From: Spartobacteria bacterium LR76
Lineage (GTDB): Bacteria > Verrucomicrobiota > Verrucomicrobiia > Chthoniobacterales > Terrimicrobiaceae
Reading direction: 5' to 3'
Length of the DNA: 64,000 nt
NCBI GenBank assembly: GCA_003054655.1
Contig: QAYZ01000016.1
Location: 682,001-746,000 of the forward strand
Below the pieces are notes generated by a model. That model was given only the letters and a program-made list of their open reading frames with translations, was not told the DNA's origin and did not search any database. Below are positions 25,879-34,932 of the stretch, in pieces. The position numbers and the translations under genes are program-made. How positions within the stretch are numbered: the first letter of the stretch is position 1; every line of letters starts with the position of its first letter.

Positions 25879-26688
25879 GTGACAACGCCCAATCGTATTT
25901 CCGAACGTTTTCGTGCTCTGGCCGAGGCCGGGCAGTCTGGATTCGTCGCCTACATCACCGCAGGTGATCCCTCGCTGGCCGCGACCCTGGCTGTAGCTCG
26001 CGCCCTGGATGAAGCGGGGGTGGATATCCTGGAACTGGGCATCCCTTTCTCTGATCCGGTGGCCGACGGCCCGACCATTCAGGCCGCATCGACCCGGGCG
26101 CTGGCCAATGGAGCGACGGTCGCCAAGGTGCTGGATGTGGTGCGCGAGCTGCGCAAAACATCGCAGATGCCGGTCGTGCTCTTCACCTATCTCAACCCGG
26201 TTTATGTTTACGGGTTTGAAAACTTCCTGCGCGACGCCGTGGAAGCTGGAGCGGATGGCCTGCTGATCCTCGACCTCCCGCCCGAGGAGGCTGCTCAGAA
26301 TGCTGAGTTTGTCGTCGCCAGCGGCCTCCAGCCCATCCGGCTCATCGCGCCAACCACCCCGCCCGCCCGCATGGCCAAGATCGTCTCTGGCGGTGGAGGA
26401 TTCATTTACTACGTCTCCCGCGAAGGCGTAACCGGGGAGCAAAAGGATATCTCGGATACGATCGGCGAGCAGGTTGCGGAAATACGCCGCCATACGACGC
26501 TGCCCATTGCCGTAGGATTTGGCATTTCCTCACCCGAGCAGGCTGCTGCCGTGGCACGTCAGTCCGATGCTGTCGTGGTGGGCAGCGCCATCGTCCGCCG
26601 CATCGCCGAGCACGGCGGCGAGGAGGGGCTGGCCGCCCGCATCAAGGAATTCGTCAGCCCCCTTGTGCAGGCCGCACACACCCGCTAG
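25879..26688 (+). CDS. trpA: Tryptophan synthase alpha subunit
   Basis: The 269-aa protein, starting at GTG 25879, contains the TrpA signature LELGIPFSDPVADGPTIQAA with the catalytic aspartate and its partner Glu. IYYVSREGVTGEQ and VGFGISSPEQA form the phosphate-binding loop. It cleaves indole-3-glycerol phosphate to indole for the beta subunit in the cytoplasm. trpB is not next to it; the gene instead heads the lysine/diaminopimelate genes, 16 nt before dapF, so they may be cotranscribed. Confidence 0.95.
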   Translation: MTTPNRISERFRALAEAGQSGFVAYITAGDPSLAATLAVARALDEAGVDILELGIPFSDPVADGPTIQAASTRALANGATVAKVLDVVRELRKTSQMPVVLFTYLNPVYVYGFENFLRDAVEAGADGLLILDLPPEEAAQNAEFVVASGLQPIRLIAPTTPPARMAKIVSGGGGFIYYVSREGVTGEQKDISDTIGEQVAEIRRHTTLPIAVGFGISSPEQAAAVARQSDAVVVGSAIVRRIAEHGGEEGLAARIKEFVSPLVQAAHTR

Positions 26689-26704
26689 CTTCTCCGCGAC
26701 AGAT

Positions 26705-27514
26705 ATGCAGTTGAAATTCACCAAGATGAACGGAGCGGGCAATGATTTCGTCATGCTCGACAACCGTGATCGCTCCCTGAGCCTCGATCCGTCCCGCATC
26801 GCCCAGCTTTGCGACCGGCACCGTGGTATCGGGGCTGACGGCGTGCTCATGGTCGAACCCTCCCTCCATGGGGCCGATTTCCTGATGCGGTATTACAATG
26901 CCGATGGCGGCGAGGCCGAGATGTGCGGCAATGGCGCACGGTGTTTCGCCCGGTTTGCCACCAGCCTGCAGGCCAAGCCTGCGGATGAGGTTTCCTTTGA
27001 AACACAGGCTGGACTGATCCGCGCCCAGATCACGGATGGTCTCGTGACCATCGCGATGAGCGACCCGCATTCCCATCGCCCGCCGGAAACCCTCGACGTC
27101 GCCGGCGAGGAGATGGAAGTCCATTTCCTCAATACCGGTGTACCGCATGCCGTGGCCTTCGTGGCAGACCTTGAGGCGGTAGACGTGCGCAAGGCGGGTG
27201 CCGCACTCCGCTATCATCAGGCATTCGCGCCGAAGGGAACGAATGCGAATTTCGTCCAGACCATCGAACCCGGGCTCCTCGCGATCCGCACCTACGAGCG
27301 CGGCGTGGAGGACGAGACTCTCGCCTGCGGGACCGGCGTCTGCGCGGCCGCGCTGCTCTATCATCTCAAGTCCCAGACCCCGAGTCCGATCTCGGTCAAG
27401 GTACGCGGAGGCGACACCCTCCAGGTCGGTTTTGAAAAGATCGCGGGCAACTTCCGCAAGGTGACCCTTACCGGGCCTGCGGATTTTGTTTTCGCCGGGA
27501 CAATTACTCTCTAA
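26705..27514 (+). CDS. dapF: Diaminopimelate epimerase
   Basis: ATG 26705 gives 269 aa. Both active-site cysteines are present in the expected contexts, NADGGEAEMCGNGARC and ETLACGTGVCAA, and the N-terminal MKFTKMNGAGNDFV-type motif (here LKFTKMNGAGNDF) is clear. It interconverts LL- and meso-diaminopimelate for peptidoglycan and lysine synthesis. It is followed by dapA (14 nt) and dapB, making a compact dapFAB cluster. Confidence 0.95.
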   Translation: MQLKFTKMNGAGNDFVMLDNRDRSLSLDPSRIAQLCDRHRGIGADGVLMVEPSLHGADFLMRYYNADGGEAEMCGNGARCFARFATSLQAKPADEVSFETQAGLIRAQITDGLVTIAMSDPHSHRPPETLDVAGEEMEVHFLNTGVPHAVAFVADLEAVDVRKAGAALRYHQAFAPKGTNANFVQTIEPGLLAIRTYERGVEDETLACGTGVCAAALLYHLKSQTPSPISVKVRGGDTLQVGFEKIAGNFRKVTLTGPADFVFAGTITL

Positions 27515-27528
27515 GCTTCCCTTTTCTC

Positions 27529-28407
27529 ATGTCGTTTGCAGGCACATATACAGCGTTGGTGACGCCGTTTCGCGACGGAGCTTTTGACCAGGCCGCATTT
27601 GCGGCTTTGATCGAAGGCCAGATCCGCGGTGGCGTGGAGGGCATCGTTCCCGTGGGCACCACGGGCGAGTCGCCCACTCTCGATCATGACGAGCATAATG
27701 CCGTCATCAAAGCCGCCATCGAGATCGCCAAGGGCCGCTGCAAGGTGATCGCCGGCACGGGATCGAACAGCACCAAGGAAGCCATCGAGCTGACCGTCGA
27801 GGCCGAGCGCCTCGGCGCGGACGCGGCTCTCCTGGTCGCGCCCTACTACAACAAGCCCTCCCAGCAGGGCCTTTATCTGCACTACAAGGCGATCGCCGAG
27901 GCGGTGAAGATCCCGCTCGTGCTCTACAGCATCCCGGGCCGTTGCGGCATCGAGATCGCGGTCGACACCGTGGTGCGTCTCGCCAAGGATTTCCCCAACA
28001 TCGTCGCTATCAAGGAGGCGGGAGGTTCCGTTGAGCGCGTGAACCAGCTTCGTCAGGCCCTGCCGGATTCCTTTGAGATTCTTTCCGGGGACGATTCCCT
28101 CACCCTGCCCTTTCTCTCGGCGGGTGCGGTGGGCGTCATCAGCGTGGCTTCGAACATCATCCCACAGCAGGTCGGCGACCTCGTGCGCCATTGGCTGGCG
28201 GGACGTTCCGGCGAGGCAGCGGCAGTCCACCGCAAGTACTACCCCATTTTCAAAGATCTCTTCATCGAGCCAAATCCTGTGCCGACGAAGTACGCCCTGG
28301 CGGAACTCGGTCAGATGATGCCCGAAGTGCGCCTCCCATTGTGCGAAATGACCGACGCCAACAAGGCCAAGGTCAAGGCAACCCTTGCCGCCGTCGGCAT
28401 TCTTTAG
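27529..28407 (+). CDS. dapA: 4-hydroxy-tetrahydrodipicolinate synthase
   Basis: The 292-aa protein shows the DapA motifs VPVGTTGESPTLDHDEH, ALLVAPYYNKPSQQGLY and YSIPGRCGIEI, with the Schiff-base lysine in IVAIKEAGG. It condenses pyruvate with aspartate semialdehyde, the first committed step of lysine/diaminopimelate synthesis. The gene ends one base before the dapB ATG, indicating cotranscription. Confidence 0.96.
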   Translation: MSFAGTYTALVTPFRDGAFDQAAFAALIEGQIRGGVEGIVPVGTTGESPTLDHDEHNAVIKAAIEIAKGRCKVIAGTGSNSTKEAIELTVEAERLGADAALLVAPYYNKPSQQGLYLHYKAIAEAVKIPLVLYSIPGRCGIEIAVDTVVRLAKDFPNIVAIKEAGGSVERVNQLRQALPDSFEILSGDDSLTLPFLSAGAVGVISVASNIIPQQVGDLVRHWLAGRSGEAAAVHRKYYPIFKDLFIEPNPVPTKYALAELGQMMPEVRLPLCEMTDANKAKVKATLAAVGIL

Positions 28408-28408
28408 C

Positions 28409-29152
28409 ATGAGCGCGCTCAAGCTGATTATCAACGGTGCCAAGGGCCGCATGGGACAGGCTTTGATCCATTGCGCCGAAGCCGACCCTGAACTCGCCGT
28501 CTCCGCAGCGCTGGATCACGGCGACGATTTTGTCGGAGCTTTGGCCGATTGCGACGCGCTCATCGACTTTACCCATGCCGATGTAACCCTCGGCGTGGCG
28601 GAAGCCTGCGCCAAGGCGGGCAAGGCGCTCGTCATCGGCACCACGGGGCATTCCGATGCAGTTCGTGCTCGTATCACGGAACTCTCGAAGCTCATCCCGA
28701 TCGTTTTCGCTCCGAACTTCAGCGTGGGCGTGAATACGCTTTTCTGGCTCACCCGCAAGGCGGCGGAAATCCTCGGACCCGACTTCGACCTTGAGGTCGT
28801 CGAGATGCACCATCGCCTGAAGAAAGATTCGCCGAGCGGCACCGCCCGCCGGTTGGTGGAAATCCTCGCTGAAGCGCGGGGGCTGAGCTACGACAGCGAC
28901 GTCCGCCATGGCCGTGAAGGCATGGTCGGCGAGCGTACGTCGAAGGAAATCGGCCTCCATGCCGTGCGAGGCGGCGATGTTGTCGGCGATCACACGGTTA
29001 TTTACGCCAATGTCGGCGAACGCGTGGAACTCACCCACAAGGCTTCCAGTCGCGATACCTTTGCCAAGGGCGCATTGCGTGCCGCCAAGTGGGCCCATGG
29101 CCGAGAACCCGGCCTTTACGACATGCAGGACGTGCTCGGTCTCACCGACTAA
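28409..29152 (+). CDS. dapB: 4-hydroxy-tetrahydrodipicolinate reductase
   Basis: ATG 28409 gives 247 aa. The dinucleotide-binding loop is INGAKGRMGQAL. VIGTTGH, APNFSVGVN and the catalytic region EVVEMHHRLKKDSPSGTA are characteristic of DapB. It reduces the DapA product with NAD(P)H. The gene starts one base after dapA and is followed by folK after 7 nt. Confidence 0.96.
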   Translation: MSALKLIINGAKGRMGQALIHCAEADPELAVSAALDHGDDFVGALADCDALIDFTHADVTLGVAEACAKAGKALVIGTTGHSDAVRARITELSKLIPIVFAPNFSVGVNTLFWLTRKAAEILGPDFDLEVVEMHHRLKKDSPSGTARRLVEILAEARGLSYDSDVRHGREGMVGERTSKEIGLHAVRGGDVVGDHTVIYANVGERVELTHKASSRDTFAKGALRAAKWAHGREPGLYDMQDVLGLTD

Positions 29153-29159
29153 CCGCCTT

Positions 29160-29660
29160 ATGAGAGCAGGCATCGCCCTCGGGTCCAACATCGAGCCGCG
29201 CCTGCTTTACCTCCAGGCCGCCCGCCGGGAATTGCTCAACCTGCATGAGGGATCCCAGCCTGTCTTCGGATCGAGGGTCTTTGAAACAGCTCCTGTCGAC
29301 TGCGCTGGTGACACGGAACCATTTCTCAATGCCGTAATCGAGATTTCGACCCATCTCCCTCCGGATGAACTCCTGCGGCACCTCCTTGAGATCGAAGCCG
29401 TTCTGGGCCGTCCCAATCACCATTCTCGCAACAGCCCGCGGACCATCGATCTGGATCTCCTGTATTGTGACGGTCTGACGATGCAGAATACCGAGCTCGT
29501 TTTGCCCCATCCCCGGATCGCAGAGCGTGCGTTCGTGCTTTTGCCGCTGGCAGATATCCGTCCTCGGATGATTTTACCCGGTCATGATAGCTCCATCGTC
29601 CAGTTACTTTCCGTCGTCGATGGAAGCGGGTGCGAAGTTTATTCTGAATCAATTTATTAG
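29160..29660 (+). CDS. folK: HPPK, 6-hydroxymethyl-dihydropterin pyrophosphokinase
   Basis: ATG 29160 gives 166 aa. Family motifs are ALGSNIEPRLLYLQ, FLNAVIEI, LLEIEAVLGR and the signature RTIDLDLLYCDG, followed by LPHPRIAERAFVLLPLADI. It activates hydroxymethyl-dihydropterin for folate synthesis. It lies between dapB and panB in a tight run; its stop codon is embedded in a strong Shine-Dalgarno-like sequence, TTAGGAGGGGC (29656-29666). Confidence 0.93.
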   Translation: MRAGIALGSNIEPRLLYLQAARRELLNLHEGSQPVFGSRVFETAPVDCAGDTEPFLNAVIEISTHLPPDELLRHLLEIEAVLGRPNHHSRNSPRTIDLDLLYCDGLTMQNTELVLPHPRIAERAFVLLPLADIRPRMILPGHDSSIVQLLSVVDGSGCEVYSESIY

Positions 29661-29735
29661 GAGGGGCTTAACGGCCATTTTTACATAAATACCTTAAGAC
29701 AGAGTTTTACCGAAAAGAAGGCAGCCAATCATAAA

Positions 29736-30452
29736 TTGGCCGCCCTCACCGCCTATGACTACCCGATGGGCCGTCTCCTTGATGGCATGGGACTCGACCT
29801 GATTCTGGTCGGAGACTCTCTCGGCATGGTCGTGTTGGGACAGCCGGATACGACAGGTGTGACCATCGACCAAATGGTGCACCATACCGCCGCGGTTGGG
29901 CGAGGCGTGGAAAAGACCCTGCTCGTAGCCGATCTGAGTGCAGACGCCGCTCCCGACGCAAATACCGCCGTCGCCAACGCGAAGCGTCTGGTCGAAGCTG
30001 GAGCGAAGGCGGTGAAGGTCGAGGGCGGCATCGAGATGCTACCCGTCATTCGCGCCATTCTGGATGAGAAAATCCCGGTGCTGGGTCACCTCGGCATGCT
30101 CCCCCAGCGCGTCAAGGAAGAGGGAGGGTATCGGATCAAAGGGAAGACGGAAGACCAGGCCAGCCAACTCCTGAAGGATGCCGAGGTCCTGGCCTTGGCT
30201 GGTGTATTTGGAATTGTTCTTGAGCTGGTCACGCCTCCCGTGGCCGAGATGCTCTCCAGGGCGATTCCGGTGCCGACCATTGGAATCGGCAGCGGCGAAG
30301 GTTGCGATGGGCAGATCCTCGTCACTTACGATCTGCTTGGCATGTTCCCGTGGTTTACTCCAAAATTCGTAAAGCCCAAGGTCAACGTCGCTTCGCAGAT
30401 TGAGGCTGCGGTGAAAGAGTTCATCGACGAAGCCCGAAAGCCGAACCCTTGA
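29736..30452 (+). CDS. panB: Ketopantoate hydroxymethyltransferase, start uncertain
   Basis: The protein has the PanB signatures ALTAYDYPMGRLL, ILVGDSLGMVVLGQ, KVEGG, PVLGHLGMLPQ and GIGSGEGCDGQILVTYDLLG. It makes ketopantoate for pantothenate and CoA. From TTG 29736 the product is 238 aa and lacks the ~20 residues that usually precede the TAYD motif. The frame is open upstream to the folK stop (29658), and FTEKKAANHKLAALTAYDY reads like a normal PanB N-terminus. That stretch contains no ATG, GTG or TTG, only ATA 29685. The true start is therefore a rare codon, TTG, or altered sequence. Confidence 0.88.
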   Translation: MAALTAYDYPMGRLLDGMGLDLILVGDSLGMVVLGQPDTTGVTIDQMVHHTAAVGRGVEKTLLVADLSADAAPDANTAVANAKRLVEAGAKAVKVEGGIEMLPVIRAILDEKIPVLGHLGMLPQRVKEEGGYRIKGKTEDQASQLLKDAEVLALAGVFGIVLELVTPPVAEMLSRAIPVPTIGIGSGEGCDGQILVTYDLLGMFPWFTPKFVKPKVNVASQIEAAVKEFIDEARKPNP

Positions 30453-30487
30453 TTTTCCTTTCACCACCTAAAGCTGGTTTTCTACGT

Positions 30488-30883
30488 ATGAAAAAATCCC
30501 TGACATTGCTTTTCCTCCTGCTGCCCCTTTTCCTCCTTCGGGCGGAACTCCCGCCCTCCGCCTATGAGTCGATGCAGGCAAAGGCTCCCGAATTGATCCA
30601 GATCGAGGTGCTTCGCGTGGATGTGGAACCGGGTGAAGCGGAAAACACGCAAAAGGTGCTCGTCGTTGCCATGGTTAACGAGGTGACTCGCACGGCGACG
30701 GGCCTCAAGCCCAACGACATCGTCAACATCTCCTACATCGTGACCGATCATCCCAAGGGCTGGGTCGGGCCGGGGCAGGTTCCTGTCCTGGCGGAAAAGG
30801 ATAAATGCCCGGCTTTTTTGATCAAATCCGAAACCGGCGACTATGCGCCAGCCGCCGGTCGGATGTCGTTCAGCACCTTCTAG
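30488..30883 (+). CDS. Small secreted protein of unknown function
   Basis: ATG 30488 gives 131 aa with a signal peptide (MKKSLTLLFLLLPLFLLRA). The mature part is a single beta-rich domain (LIQIEVLRVDVEP, NTQKVLVVAMVNEVTRTATG, VNISYIVTDHPKGW) with one cysteine. I do not recognise the family. It follows panB by 35 nt and is convergent with the Old Yellow Enzyme gene, 7 bp apart. Confidence 0.6.
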   Translation: MKKSLTLLFLLLPLFLLRAELPPSAYESMQAKAPELIQIEVLRVDVEPGEAENTQKVLVVAMVNEVTRTATGLKPNDIVNISYIVTDHPKGWVGPGQVPVLAEKDKCPAFLIKSETGDYAPAAGRMSFSTF

Positions 30884-30890
30884 ATCATCG

Positions 30891-31958
30891 TCAATCGAGG
30901 GTCGGGTAATCGATATATCCCTCCCGGCCTCCGCCGTAGAAGGTTCCCGTATTAAAGGGATTCAGGGCGGCACCCTCTGCAAATCGCCGCACAAGGTCGG
31001 GATTGGAGATGAAATCCTTGCCGAAGGCGACAGCGTCGGCCTCTCCGGCAGCCAGCACCTGTTCCGCTGTCTCGAGGTTGAACTTTTCATTGGCGATATA
31101 CGAGCCGCCAAATTCCTGTTTCAGCTCGGGTCCAATGCGATTTTCACCGAGAGACTCGCGAGCGCAGAGAAAAGCGATCTTGCGGCGGCCGGTCTCCCGG
31201 GCGACATAGCCGAAGGTCTCCCGGGGGTTCGAGTCACTGATGCCGTGAGCATCTCCACGCGGCGCGAGATGGAGCCCCACCCTGCCCGGTCCCCAGACGC
31301 TGACAGCCGCATCGACAACTTCCAGCATCAGCCGGGCGCGATTCTCGATGGAGCCGCCGTATTCGTCGGTGCGGATGTTGGTGCTATCCTGAAGAAACTG
31401 ATCCAGCAGATAACCATTGGCTCCATGGATCTCGACGCCATCAAATCCGGCTCGCTGGGCATTCTCCGCTCCCTTGCGGTAGGCCTCGACGATGCCCGGG
31501 ATTTCGTCGAGCTCCAGAGCGCGCGGCGTGACAAACGGGGTGAGTGGACGGACCAGGTTTACATGACCTTCTGCCGCGATCGCACTGGGAGCCACCGGCA
31601 GATCGCCATCGAGGTAGCGCGGATCGGAGATACGTCCCACGTGCCACAACTGGCTGAGAATGATACCGCCCTCCTCGTGCACAGCCTTGGTAATGAGCTT
31701 CCAGCCCTCGACCTGTTCATCCGACCAGATGCCGGGCGTATCGGGATACCCCACCCCTTTTGGGGTCACGGAGGTGGCCTCAGTCAGGATCAAACCTGCC
31801 GTCGCACGCTGCCGATAATACTCGGCCATCATGGTGTTGGGGATGCGCCCTTCACTCGCCCGGCATCGGGTCAAGGGAGCCATGACGATACGATTGCGGA
31901 GTTGAAAATCACCGATCCGGACGGGTTCTAGGAGGCGAAGGTTCGCTGCTGTGCTCAT
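30891..31958 (-). CDS. Old Yellow Enzyme family NADH:flavin oxidoreductase (alkene reductase)
   Basis: ATG 31958 is preferred, giving 355 aa that begin with a typical OYE N-terminus (RIGDFQLRNRIVMAPLTRCRA). Further motifs are LILTEATSVTPKGVGYPDTPGIW, LSQLWHVGR, GFDGVEIHGANGYLLDQFLQD and the FMN-phosphate segment VAFGKDFISNPDL. It reduces activated C=C bonds or electrophiles using FMN. It is divergent from an ArsR-type regulator, an arrangement common for xenobiotic-inducible reductases. Confidence 0.93.
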   Translation of the reverse strand: MSTAANLRLLEPVRIGDFQLRNRIVMAPLTRCRASEGRIPNTMMAEYYRQRATAGLILTEATSVTPKGVGYPDTPGIWSDEQVEGWKLITKAVHEEGGIILSQLWHVGRISDPRYLDGDLPVAPSAIAAEGHVNLVRPLTPFVTPRALELDEIPGIVEAYRKGAENAQRAGFDGVEIHGANGYLLDQFLQDSTNIRTDEYGGSIENRARLMLEVVDAAVSVWGPGRVGLHLAPRGDAHGISDSNPRETFGYVARETGRRKIAFLCARESLGENRIGPELKQEFGGSYIANEKFNLETAEQVLAAGEADAVAFGKDFISNPDLVRRFAEGAALNPFNTGTFYGGGREGYIDYPTLD

Positions 31959-31963
31959 ATATT

Positions 31964-32004
31964 GTTCGATAACGGTCGAACTCTCTTTCGGCTTCACCCG
32001 AAAG
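31964..32004. promoter_or_regulatory. Candidate ArsR operator palindromes
   Basis: Two inverted repeats lie between the divergent OYE and ArsR genes: GTTCGA-N6-TCGAAC (31964-31981) and CTTTCGG-N6-CCGAAAG (31985-32004). Both sit where they could control both promoters. Binding by the adjacent ArsR protein is inferred from position. Confidence 0.45.
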
Positions 32005-32039
32005 TCAAATGACAATCCAGCCATTGAGCATGGGACGTT

Positions 32040-32387
32040 ATGCCATTAAGATCAGAACAGCCCATGAAGCAATACCAACATCCGGAACTGAGCAGCGTGC
32101 AGATCGCCGAGGTCCTGCAGGCCCTGGCTGATCCCTGCCGTCTCCAGATCGTGCGTCATTTGCTGGAAAGCCCTGAGCAGGAGTTTGCCTGCAACGAGTT
32201 CCCCATCGAAGGGGCCAAGGCCACCCGCTCGCATCATTTTCAAATCCTCCGAGGAGCGGGAATCATTCGTACCCGTGTGGACGGCACCAAATGCATGACG
32301 TCGCTTCGCCGGGAGGAACTGGATCAGCGGTTCCCAGGGCTTGTGCCGTTCCTGATCCAATCGACCGCTTCCCCAGCAAGCGTCTGA
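32040..32387 (+). CDS. ArsR-family transcriptional regulator
   Basis: The 115-aa protein has a winged-helix core, VLQALADPCRLQIVRHLLESP followed by recognition helix KATRSHHFQILRGAGIIRTRVDG. A shorter start at ATG 32064 is possible. The FACNEF segment supplies one Cys and KCMTSL another, which could sense electrophiles or metals. It is divergent from an OYE-type reductase and probably represses it. A strong bidirectional terminator follows. Confidence 0.85.
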   Translation: MPLRSEQPMKQYQHPELSSVQIAEVLQALADPCRLQIVRHLLESPEQEFACNEFPIEGAKATRSHHFQILRGAGIIRTRVDGTKCMTSLRREELDQRFPGLVPFLIQSTASPASV

Positions 32388-32401
32388 TCCGGGAAAAGAA
32401 A

Positions 32402-32431
32402 AAGCCCGTCAGTAATGACGGGCTTCTTCTT
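32402..32431. terminator. Bidirectional rho-independent terminator
   Basis: A perfect 10-bp stem AAGCCCGTCA (32402-32411) / TGACGGGCTT (32416-32425) with a GTAA loop has CTTCTTT on the right and a purine/A run (AAAAGAAAAAG) on the left. It can end the ArsR transcript and, on the other strand, the clpC transcript that converges on it. Confidence 0.9.
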
Positions 32432-32448
32432 TGATTGTTCGCGGGTCC

Positions 32449-34932
32449 TTAGCTGGCCGTGGCCGAGCTGGGCTCGGGAAGCGTGCCGGACTTCGGGGTG
32501 AAGACGAGCTTCTCGCCTTCACGACGCACATTCAGCGTCTCGCCGGGCTTCACGTTGCCGCGCAGGAGTTCCTCGGCCATCGGGTCTTCAAGATAACGCT
32601 CGACCGCGCGACGCATCGGGCGCGCGCCGTACATCGGATCGTAGCCCTTCTCGATGAGGAGATCCTTGGCGGATTCCTCGAGTTCGAGATGGATGTCCTT
32701 GGACTTGATGCGGGCGACCACTTTGCTGACCTCAAGATTCACGATCGTAATGAGATCGGCCTTGCTCAGCGTGTGGAAGACAATGATGTCATCCAGGCGG
32801 TTGAGAAACTCGGGTTTGAAGACGCGCTTCGTTTCCTCGAGGATCTTGCCCTGCATGGTGTCGTAGTTGTCGTCCAGCTTGGGAGCGCCAAAGCCCAGCG
32901 ACGTCTGCTTCTTGATCAACTCAGCGCCGACATTCGACGTCATGATGATGATCGTGTTGCGGAAGTCGATCTTGCGGCCCAGCGAATCCGTGATCTTGCC
33001 CTCCTCCAGGATCTGGAGCAGGAGATGCATCACGTCGGGGTGAGCCTTCTCGATCTCGTCGAAAAGCACCACGGAGTACGGGCGGCGGCGAACCGCCTCG
33101 GAGAGCTGGCCGCCCTCTTCGTAACCGACATAGCCCGGAGGCGAGCCGATGAGGCGGGAGGCGGTGAACTTCTCCATGTACTCGGACATGTCGATCTGGA
33201 TCAGCGCGTCTGCATCGCCAAACATGAACTCGGCGAGCGTACGAGCGAGGAAGGTCTTACCGACACCCGTGGGACCGAGGAAGATGAACGAACCGATCGG
33301 GCGGCGCGGGTCCTTCAGGTCGGCACGCGAACGGCGCAGGGCCTTGCTGATCGCCACGACGGCCTCGTCCTGGCCGATCACCTTGCCCTTGAGATCATTC
33401 TCCATGGTGAGGAGCTTCTGGGTCTCCTGCTGCTCCATGCGGGACAGCGGAACGCCCGTCCACTTCGACAAGACATGCATGATGTCGTCCTCGGTGACGT
33501 GGACTTCCTTCTCCTCCTTGTTCGCCCGCCATTCGGCCAGGATGCCGTCGAGGCGATCCTTGGCCTGCTTCTCGGTGTCGCGAAGCGAGGCGGCTTTTTC
33601 GAAATCCTGGGCCTTGATGGCGGCTTCCTTCTCAACGCGGATGGACTCGATCTCAGCCTCGATATCCTTGACGTTCGGCGGACGGGTCATGGCCGAGATG
33701 CGGGCGCGAGCGCCAGCCTCGTCCATCACGTCGATGGCCTTGTCCGGCAGGAAACGTCCGGTCAGGTAGCGATCGGAGAGCTTTGCCGCAAGCTCAAGAG
33801 CCTCATCGGAAATCTTCGCCTTGTGGTGCGCCTCGTACTTCGGACGGATGCCCTTGAGGATGAGGATGGTTTCATCGACCGACGGGGCCTCGACCTTCAC
33901 GGTCTGGAAGCGGCGCTCCAAGGCGGCGTCCTTTTCGATGTACTTGCGATACTCGTTCAGCGTGGTGGCACCGATGCACTGAAGCTCACCGCGGGAAAGC
34001 GCAGGCTTGATGATATTGGAAGCATCCATCGCTCCCTCGGCCGAGCCTGCACCTACAATGGTGTGCAATTCGTCGATGAAGAGGATGACGTTCTTGGTGC
34101 GGCGAATCTCGTCCATCACCGCCTTGATGCGCTCCTCAAACTGACCGCGGTACTTGGTACCAGCCACCATGAGGGCGAGATCGAGGGTGATGACTTTCTT
34201 TTCGCGCAGGATCTCCGGCACGTTGCCATTGATGATTTCTTCCGCGAGGCCCTCGGCGATAGCCGTCTTGCCAACGCCCGCCTCACCGATGAGTACGGGG
34301 TTGTTCTTGGTGCGGCGGCAGAGGATCTGGATGACGCGCTCGATCTCGTCGGCGCGGCCAATGACCGGATCGAGTTCGCCTTTCTTGGCGAGTTCGGTCA
34401 GGTCGCGGCCAAAGGCGCGAAGGGCCGGGGTCTTGCCGTCCTTTTTGGCACCGGCTTCCTGCGGTACTCCGCCGTCTTCTTCCTGCGGAGCAAAATTGGG
34501 GTCGAGTTCCTTGAGGATCTCGTTGCGGGTGCGTTCGATGTCGACCTCGAGGCTTTTGAGCACGCGGGCGGCCACGCCCTCCCCCTCGCGGAGCAGGCCG
34601 AGCAGGATGTGCTCGGTGCCAACGTACGAGTGCTGGAGCGCCTTGGCCTCCTTGCCAGCGAGGGCAAGCACCTTTTTGACGCGCGGGGTGTATGGGATAT
34701 TCCCGACCATCTTGGTCTCGGGACCGGACCCCACCTGCTTCTCAACCTCCATGCGGACGGTCTCGAGATCGAGGCCCATCTTCTGGAGGACATTGACCGC
34801 CACTCCCTGGCCGAGCTTGATCAGTCCGAGCAGCAGATGCTCAGTACCCACATAGTTGTGGTTGAACCGATCGGCTTCCTTGCGGGCGAGCGCTAATACC
34901 TGTTGCGCACGAGGAGTGAAGTTATTCATCAT
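32449..34932 (-). CDS. clpC: ClpC, Hsp100 AAA+ unfoldase
   Basis: The start is taken at ATG 34932, giving 827 aa beginning [20 protein letters not shown]. Two Clp_N repeats ([18 protein letters not shown] and [18 protein letters not shown]) are followed by AAA domain 1 (GEAGVGKTA), a middle domain with a UVR-like coiled coil ([19 protein letters not shown]), and AAA domain 2 ([11 protein letters not shown]). This is the ClpC rather than ClpA/ClpB layout. It unfolds substrates for ClpP. The start lies inside the last codons of mcsB (11-bp overlap), so the arginine kinase that marks its substrates is made with it. Confidence 0.95.
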   Translation of the reverse strand: MMNNFTPRAQQVLALARKEADRFNHNYVGTEHLLLGLIKLGQGVAVNVLQKMGLDLETVRMEVEKQVGSGPETKMVGNIPYTPRVKKVLALAGKEAKALQHSYVGTEHILLGLLREGEGVAARVLKSLEVDIERTRNEILKELDPNFAPQEEDGGVPQEAGAKKDGKTPALRAFGRDLTELAKKGELDPVIGRADEIERVIQILCRRTKNNPVLIGEAGVGKTAIAEGLAEEIINGNVPEILREKKVITLDLALMVAGTKYRGQFEERIKAVMDEIRRTKNVILFIDELHTIVGAGSAEGAMDASNIIKPALSRGELQCIGATTLNEYRKYIEKDAALERRFQTVKVEAPSVDETILILKGIRPKYEAHHKAKISDEALELAAKLSDRYLTGRFLPDKAIDVMDEAGARARISAMTRPPNVKDIEAEIESIRVEKEAAIKAQDFEKAASLRDTEKQAKDRLDGILAEWRANKEEKEVHVTEDDIMHVLSKWTGVPLSRMEQQETQKLLTMENDLKGKVIGQDEAVVAISKALRRSRADLKDPRRPIGSFIFLGPTGVGKTFLARTLAEFMFGDADALIQIDMSEYMEKFTASRLIGSPPGYVGYEEGGQLSEAVRRRPYSVVLFDEIEKAHPDVMHLLLQILEEGKITDSLGRKIDFRNTIIIMTSNVGAELIKKQTSLGFGAPKLDDNYDTMQGKILEETKRVFKPEFLNRLDDIIVFHTLSKADLITIVNLEVSKVVARIKSKDIHLELEESAKDLLIEKGYDPMYGARPMRRAVERYLEDPMAEELLRGNVKPGETLNVRREGEKLVFTPKSGTLPEPSSATAS

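Noticed and set aside
30843-31931. 362-codon plus-strand frame opposite the OYE gene
   Set aside because: Shadow of the OYE gene, whose FMN-binding motifs are all present on the minus strand.
32431-34896. Very long plus-strand frame opposite clpC (821 codons)
   Set aside because: It mirrors the codon bias of clpC on the other strand; the minus-strand protein has all ClpC motifs, and the plus-strand translation has none.
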